Of a DNA stretch of 64,000 bases, positions 59,953 to 64,000 are shown one piece after another; position 1 is the stretch's first letter, and every line of letters starts with the position of its first letter. The notes under the pieces are model-generated. The model worked only from the letters and a program-made list of their open reading frames with translations. It did no database searches and was not told the DNA's origin. The DNA is from Methylomicrobium sp051061015 (GTDB lineage: Bacteria > Pseudomonadota > Gammaproteobacteria > Methylococcales > Methylomonadaceae). The translations under genes were made by a program, and so were the position numbers. The stretch covers positions 62,001 to 126,000 of the forward strand of contig JBPFEG010000088.1 of NCBI GenBank assembly GCA_051061015.1, given 5' to 3'.

Positions 59953-60686
59953 GCAAACTCGCGATCATCGGCGGCACCGGCCTGACGCAGCTTGACGGTT
60001 TGACGATCGTCAAACGCGACACCTTGCCCACGCCCTACGGCCGACCCTCGGCGGAATTTCTGACCGGCGACCTGCATGGCCGCGAAGTCATTTTTCTGGC
60101 CCGGCACGGCAACCCGCATTCGATCCCTCCCCATCGGATCAATTACCGGGCCAACCTCTACGGTCTTAAAACGCTCGGCGTCAAGCAAATCATTGCGGTT
60201 GCAGCGGTCGGCGGAATTACTGCCGAGATGGGGCCGGCGCATATTGCGGTACCGGATCAGATCATCGACTATACCTACGACCGCAAACACACCTTTTTCG
60301 AGGATCAAGACGATCCGGTGACTCATATCGATTTCACTTACCCGTACAGCCAGAATCTGCGTACCGGCCTGATTACCGCGGCCGCAAAAGCAAATATCCG
60401 GGTTTCGCCTCTGGGCACCTACGGCTGCACCCAAGGCCCGCGCCTCGAAACCACGGCTGAAATACGCCGGATGGAGCGGGACGGCTGCGACCTGGTCGGC
60501 ATGACCGGCATGCCGGAAGCGGCTTTGGCCAGGGAGCTCAGGATCGACTATGCGTGTCTTGCAGTGGTCGCAAACTGGGCGGCCGGCAAGACCGAAGGAG
60601 AAATTACGATGGCGGAGATCGAGCAGCATCTGCACAAAGGCATGGCCAATGCGGCGGAGATTCTGAAGGTGTTTATTGCGCTCTGA
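59949..60686 (+). CDS. S-methyl-5'-thioinosine phosphorylase (MTAP family)
   Basis: The 245-residue phosphorylase begins MSKLAIIGGTGLTQLDGL. It has the phosphate-binding ARHGNPHSIPPHRINYRANL, GTYGCTQGPRLETTAEI, and VGMTGMPEAALARELRIDYA. It closely resembles the Pseudomonas PA3004 protein, which acts on methylthioinosine rather than methylthioadenosine. The products would be hypoxanthine and methylthioribose 1-phosphate. The neighbour hpt can reclaim the hypoxanthine. A methylthioadenosine specificity is the main alternative. Confidence 0.9.
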   Translation: MSKLAIIGGTGLTQLDGLTIVKRDTLPTPYGRPSAEFLTGDLHGREVIFLARHGNPHSIPPHRINYRANLYGLKTLGVKQIIAVAAVGGITAEMGPAHIAVPDQIIDYTYDRKHTFFEDQDDPVTHIDFTYPYSQNLRTGLITAAAKANIRVSPLGTYGCTQGPRLETTAEIRRMERDGCDLVGMTGMPEAALARELRIDYACLAVVANWAAGKTEGEITMAEIEQHLHKGMANAAEILKVFIAL

Positions 60687-60702
60687 GGCTCCACTCATCT
60701 CT

Positions 60703-60731
60703 CCAGTTTCCTTGCAGTGCAAGGAAACTGG
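60703..60731. repeat. Near-continuous perfect palindrome
   Basis: CCAGTTTCCTTGCA, G, TGCAAGGAAACTGG: 14-base arms with a single central base, between two convergent genes. On the plus strand AAAAA follows rather than T, so it is not a standard terminator for mtnP-side transcripts, though it could block both polymerases or be a dispersed repeat. Confidence 0.7.
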
Positions 60732-60761
60732 AAAAACCTCGGCTCAGGCGAGATCAACTGT

Positions 60762-61088
60762 TTATTGACGGTGCAGGTTATGCTTTTTGCGGTAAATGTT
60801 CTGGCTCGCCTTGTTCTGACGGCGATTCAGGCGGCTCCGCTCTTTTCGCGTGACGACGCCGTCGACCTTGGTCTTATCCTCCATGCCTTGGATCCGATTC
60901 TGCTGTTCTTCCAGACGCTGCGCTTCTTTCGTCGTCAATTGGCCCGACCGGACCCCCTGTTCAATGCGTTGCTCCTGCTTTTCCTGGCGCCGGTCGACCC
61001 GCGGCGTGTCGGTACCGGCATAGCCTGCCGGAAGAGTGGCAGTAAAAAGCAAAAACCCGACAGATATTAAGGCGGCTAACGGCTTCAT
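60762..61088 (-). CDS. Small basic secreted protein, 108 aa
   Basis: The 108-residue protein has a signal peptide (ALISVGFLLFTATLPAGYAG, cleavage near residue 24). The mature part is charged and helical: RQEKQEQRIEQGVRSGQLTT, then KEAQRLEEQQNRIQ, then TRKERSRLNRRQNKASQNI. It looks like a periplasmic coiled-coil or EF-hand-like small protein seen as a conserved hypothetical in Proteobacteria. AGGAGAAAG lies 4 bases before the start. Function unknown. Confidence 0.8.
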   Translation of the reverse strand: MKPLAALISVGFLLFTATLPAGYAGTDTPRVDRRQEKQEQRIEQGVRSGQLTTKEAQRLEEQQNRIQGMEDKTKVDGVVTRKERSRLNRRQNKASQNIYRKKHNLHRQ

Positions 61089-61195
61089 TATCTTTCTCCT
61101 CTGAAATCGTTAAATGTTTGACTCATAATCTATCGAGTTTGAACAAAAAATTAACGAAGATTCGGCCGAGGAATGTAAATAAAACCGCCCCAACC

Positions 61196-62020
61196 TCATA
61201 ACGGCGGCTGACAGGGGCCTGTCGTTATGATTTGTACCCGATCGCCGACCGCCAATTCGCCGCACTGGTCATGCAGCGCATTCTGCCCGAAGTACACCTT
61301 GTTCTGCCATTTGCGGGTACGGTTCAGCGTGAGCAGCGGTTCTTTGCCGGTTTCCGCAGTTTCCAGGTCGATTGTCGGCACTGCGCAGCGCGAGCAGGGC
61401 TTCGGCAGACGGAAGTCGATTTCTCCGATCCGTATTTCGCGCCAGGTATCTTCTTCGTAGCCGTGGCAGCCGGAAATCACCAGATTCGGCCGGAAACGTT
61501 CCATCGGCAAATCCAGGCCCATTTCCCGATTCAACACAGCCAACGAATTTTCCGAAACGAGTAAAAACGGAAAACCGTCCGAAAAAGAAGTCTGATCCGA
61601 GGATAAACCGTAAGCGGGATTAACCGGCCGAATGGATTCCTCCGGCTGAAAAACCAGGCGGCAGTTTTGTTCCAAAAACCGGCTAAACCAAAGATCGGCT
61701 TCTTTAGAAACGCTACGCGCCCGGCAATAGTCGTTCCAGACGGTAACATCGATCCATTCGCCTTCCGCACCGAGCAAAGTCAAGGTCAGCGGCTCCATGC
61801 CCGGCGCAGACACCACCAGTTCACTCCCGGCCAGTGCCGTTTTGATCAGCGCCATGCGCGGCAGCTTACGCTGACTCAGAAACAGGCCGTTTTCATCCAC
61901 CAGCATCCATTTTCTGTCATGGGCCAAACCGGTCGGCGTGACCGGCCAGCGCTCAACCCGAATGCCGGCCAACGACTTGACAGGATAAATATAGATACTG
62001 CTCAACTGATAATCGGTCAT
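61196..62020 (-). CDS. MOSC-domain protein (YcbX-like)
   Basis: The 274-residue protein has an N-terminal MOSC beta-barrel domain (SSIYIYPVKSLAGIRVERW) and a C-terminal MOSC domain with the conserved cysteine region RLPKPCSRCAVPTIDLETAE. YcbX-type proteins use molybdenum cofactor to reduce N-hydroxylated compounds. The start MTDYQLSSI at 62020 matches E. coli YcbX; a GTG 13 codons earlier is less likely. The ferredoxin domain found at the end of E. coli YcbX is absent. Confidence 0.88.
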   Translation of the reverse strand: MTDYQLSSIYIYPVKSLAGIRVERWPVTPTGLAHDRKWMLVDENGLFLSQRKLPRMALIKTALAGSELVVSAPGMEPLTLTLLGAEGEWIDVTVWNDYCRARSVSKEADLWFSRFLEQNCRLVFQPEESIRPVNPAYGLSSDQTSFSDGFPFLLVSENSLAVLNREMGLDLPMERFRPNLVISGCHGYEEDTWREIRIGEIDFRLPKPCSRCAVPTIDLETAETGKEPLLTLNRTRKWQNKVYFGQNALHDQCGELAVGDRVQIITTGPCQPPL

Positions 62021-62071
62021 TTGAATCCAAACCTTGTTCTTTTCATCTTGATCAAGCACAGCCTTTTCACT

Positions 62072-62479
62072 TCATTTGAAAGTTAATTCGTCCTGTGTTT
62101 TCAGCAGGTACTCGCCGAGCTTATCATTATATCGGGCAAATTTTATCCCGTATTGATCCCGGCCTTCGGCTTTTCTGACTACCGTCGCTTTAATCTCAAA
62201 GCGCATGCCGGTTTTGAACATCAACAACACCGTTATTTTTGTTTCGACAGCCAGTTTTTCGGCGCAGCCGATCAAGCAACCGCGATTGCTGATATCGAGC
62301 AATTCGACCGGAATCTCTTTTCGCAACCAGCCGCCCCCCAGCGCACCGAACCAACTTTCCTTGCAAATTCGGGCCTTGATGTCCTTGCGTATATAGCGCA
62401 CAGTCCGGCGCTGATTGACGCCCTGTCTCCGTCTTCTAGGGCCTGTGTTTAATTCCTCATTATTAATATCTTGAGTCAT
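62072..62479 (-). CDS. PilZ-domain protein
   Basis: The 135-residue protein has a basic N-terminal arm (TGPRRRRQGVNQRRTVRYI), which includes a possible RxxxR c-di-GMP motif, and the second motif in LLDISNRGCLIGCAEKL (D-x-S-x-x-G with small changes). The beta-barrel continues to YGIKFARYND. It probably binds cyclic di-GMP. Its ribosome site is unclear. It lies 51 bases upstream of the MOSC gene on the same strand and is divergent from the PQQ-linked ABC gene. Confidence 0.82.
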   Translation of the reverse strand: MTQDINNEELNTGPRRRRQGVNQRRTVRYIRKDIKARICKESWFGALGGGWLRKEIPVELLDISNRGCLIGCAEKLAVETKITVLLMFKTGMRFEIKATVVRKAEGRDQYGIKFARYNDKLGEYLLKTQDELTFK

Positions 62480-62629
62480 GGAGGTACCCGATCAAAAATG
62501 ATGTTATCCCTTCAGTATTGATCTTTATCAGGCAAAATTCAATTACCGCCGTCCTATCGGATGCCGAAAGCTAAATAAAATTCGCCAAATCCGTTAAAAT
62601 TGAGTTCCTTGCTATTTTGATCGCAGAAT

Positions 62630-63832
62630 ATGATTGAGCTCATCAAGCCTTCCCTTCGAAACCGGCTATATATAGTGTTAATCGCACAACTGGCCGTGTT
62701 CGGCCCGGCATTTGCAAAAGACAAGCCGGCTTCCGTGCCGATTGCCTATCTGACGCAGGAACAAGAAGCTCCGCCGCCGCTGTCGAATCTGGACCCTTTC
62801 ATCAAGGACAAGGGGTTGCCCGGCGCGGAACTCGCGATCGAGGACAACAACACGACCGGGCAATTTACCGGCCAGCAGTTCGCCCTGAAAGCCTTTACTG
62901 TGCCTTTAACAGGCGACCCGATTGCGACGTTTAAACAAAGCATCAGCAGCAAATACCATTTCGTCGTGGTAAACCTGCCCGAAACCCAGCTTAACCAGCT
63001 TGCCGATCTTCCGGAAGCGAAAGAAACCTTATTGTTCGATATCGCATCGAAGGACGACAAATTCCGCAACCAGGATTGCCGGGCGAATGTATTGCATCTT
63101 CTGCCAAGCCGCGCGATGCGTGCCGATGCGTTGGCGCAGTATCTGCTCAAAAAACGCTGGACCAAAGTCTTCCTGCTGCAGGGCAACCATGAAGAAGACC
63201 GCTTGTATGGCGAGGCAATCAAACGGGCGGCCACCCGCTTCGGACTTGAAATCGTCAGTGAAAAAAACTGGGAACACACGACCGATGCACGCCGCACCGC
63301 GCAGTCCGACGTCCCGGTTCTGACTCAGGCGGATGACGAATACGACATACTGATCGTTGCGGACGAACGGGGCGAGTTCGGCGAATATCTGGACTACCGC
63401 ACCTGGCTGCCTCGCCCGGTCGCCGGTACGCAAGGCTTGACTGCGACATCCTGGCACCGTACGCACGAGCAATGGGGAGCGGTGCAGTTGCAGAACCGCT
63501 TCAAGGAAAAATACGGGCGCTGGATGGAAGAAATCGACTATGCCGGCTATCTGGCGGCCCGGGCTGTCGGCGAAGCGGCGACGCGCGCCAGATCGAACGA
63601 ATTGCAGCCAGTCAAAGACTATATGCTGAGCCCCGCCTTCGCTCTGCAAGGCTATAAAGGCATCCCGCTGTCGTTCCGCCCCTGGAACGGCCAGTTGCGG
63701 CAACCGGTGTTGCTGGCTGCGCCCCGCTCGTTGGTTGCCGTCGCACCCATCGAAGGTTTCCTGCACCCGAAGACCGAGCTTGATACGCTCGGCTACGATC
63801 AATCCGAATCCACCTGCCCATTGAACAAATGA
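62630..63832 (+). CDS. ABC substrate-binding protein of the PQQ-dependent alcohol oxidation system
   Basis: The 400-residue protein has a signal peptide (cleavage after GPAFA, about residue 29) and a type I periplasmic-binding fold related to branched-chain amino acid binders. The sequence VPIAYLTQEQEAPPPLSNLD and the ending EGFLHPKTELDTLGYD match the family found beside PQQ-dependent alcohol dehydrogenases. Its exact ligand is unknown. The next gene overlaps as ATGA and encodes the matching beta-propeller protein, which supports the call. Confidence 0.88.
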   Translation: MIELIKPSLRNRLYIVLIAQLAVFGPAFAKDKPASVPIAYLTQEQEAPPPLSNLDPFIKDKGLPGAELAIEDNNTTGQFTGQQFALKAFTVPLTGDPIATFKQSISSKYHFVVVNLPETQLNQLADLPEAKETLLFDIASKDDKFRNQDCRANVLHLLPSRAMRADALAQYLLKKRWTKVFLLQGNHEEDRLYGEAIKRAATRFGLEIVSEKNWEHTTDARRTAQSDVPVLTQADDEYDILIVADERGEFGEYLDYRTWLPRPVAGTQGLTATSWHRTHEQWGAVQLQNRFKEKYGRWMEEIDYAGYLAARAVGEAATRARSNELQPVKDYMLSPAFALQGYKGIPLSFRPWNGQLRQPVLLAAPRSLVAVAPIEGFLHPKTELDTLGYDQSESTCPLNK

Positions 63833-64000
63833 TCAAGAAAACATTGCTCGCCACTTTGCTGGCCTCCCCTTTTATCGGCCCGCTTTCGCATGCCGAAACA
63901 CTTTTCGTAACCCTCGAAAAAGACAACGCGCTCGCGGTCGTCGATCCGATCGAAGGCAAACTGATCAAGACGGTGCCGGTCGGCCAGCGTCCGCGCGGTA
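63829..64000 (+). CDS. PQQ-associated YVTN beta-propeller protein, N-terminal part (cut by window edge)
   Basis: From ATG 63829 the visible 57 residues have a signal peptide (MIKKTLLATLLASPFIGPLS, then HAE). The first propeller repeat follows: LFVTLEKDNALAVVDPIEGK, then LIKTVPVGQRPRG. This fits the YVTN-type propellers that accompany PQQ-dependent alcohol catabolism and its ABC system. It is translationally coupled to the substrate-binding protein gene. The rest lies beyond the window. Confidence 0.85.
   Translation, partial: MIKKTLLATLLASPFIGPLSHAETLFVTLEKDNALAVVDPIEGKLIKTVPVGQRPRG

Overview
The window (about 55 % G+C by eye) reads as chromosome of a gammaproteobacterium. The likeliest source is a methylotroph or methanotroph of the Methylococcales. 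The best pointer is the right edge, where a PQQ-linked ABC substrate-binding protein is translationally coupled to a PQQ-associated YVTN beta-propeller protein. This pair is typical of bacteria with PQQ-dependent alcohol oxidation. Gene order elsewhere (tatD/pilZ/holB, nagZ/MTI phosphorylase, truD/surE/pcm) is also gammaproteobacterial. Genus cannot be fixed by reading alone. No rRNA, tRNA, CRISPR array, complete insertion sequence or prophage was seen.

1-13.4 kb: adk-leuC-leuD-asd (minus strand, asd cut by the window edge), a CNNM/CorB-type membrane protein, surE-pcm, an Smr-domain protein, truD, a TonB-dependent receptor, an orphan LuxR-type response regulator, and ppsA. 13.8-23.5 kb: the outer-membrane assembly pair tamA-tamB, then gcvT-gcvP of the glycine cleavage system with no gcvH between them.

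23.5-37.4 kb is the accessory stretch. It holds a HEPN-like orphan gene ringed by palindromic repeats, fnr, a two-gene operon of tiny proteins (32 aa plus a 41-aa lipoprotein) beside a perfect FNR box, an MFS transporter, a Cys-rich 87-aa protein and a frameshifted fatty acid desaturase. A sulfide/persulfide module follows (persulfide dioxygenase-rhodanese fusion, type II sulfide:quinone reductase, SulP transporter). Then come two tandem J-domain/winged-helix paralogues, a degenerate receiver protein, a free-standing 88-aa module resembling a type I secretion signal, a macro-domain protein and a small membrane protein.

37.4-47.1 kb: topB and ppnN, a Tyr/Gln-rich secreted protein, a SulP transporter in one operon with an NtrC-type two-component system, and a small alpha/beta hydrolase. 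47.2-58.3 kb: the lipid and cell-envelope cluster yceD-rpmF-plsX-fabH-fabD-fabG-acpP-fabF-pabC-mltG-tmk-holB-pilZ-tatD, mostly with overlapping or near-touching genes. 58.4-64 kb: nagZ-hpt-MTI phosphorylase (a purine and methylthio salvage set), a small basic secreted protein, a MOSC protein, a PilZ protein, and the PQQ-linked pair at the edge.

The most unusual material is the FNR-box mini-operon at 25.8-26.0 kb, the J-domain/pseudo-receiver/secretion-module series at 34.1-36.2 kb, the HEPN-like gene at 23.7 kb, and the frameshift inside the desaturase active-site histidine box at 28.4 kb.
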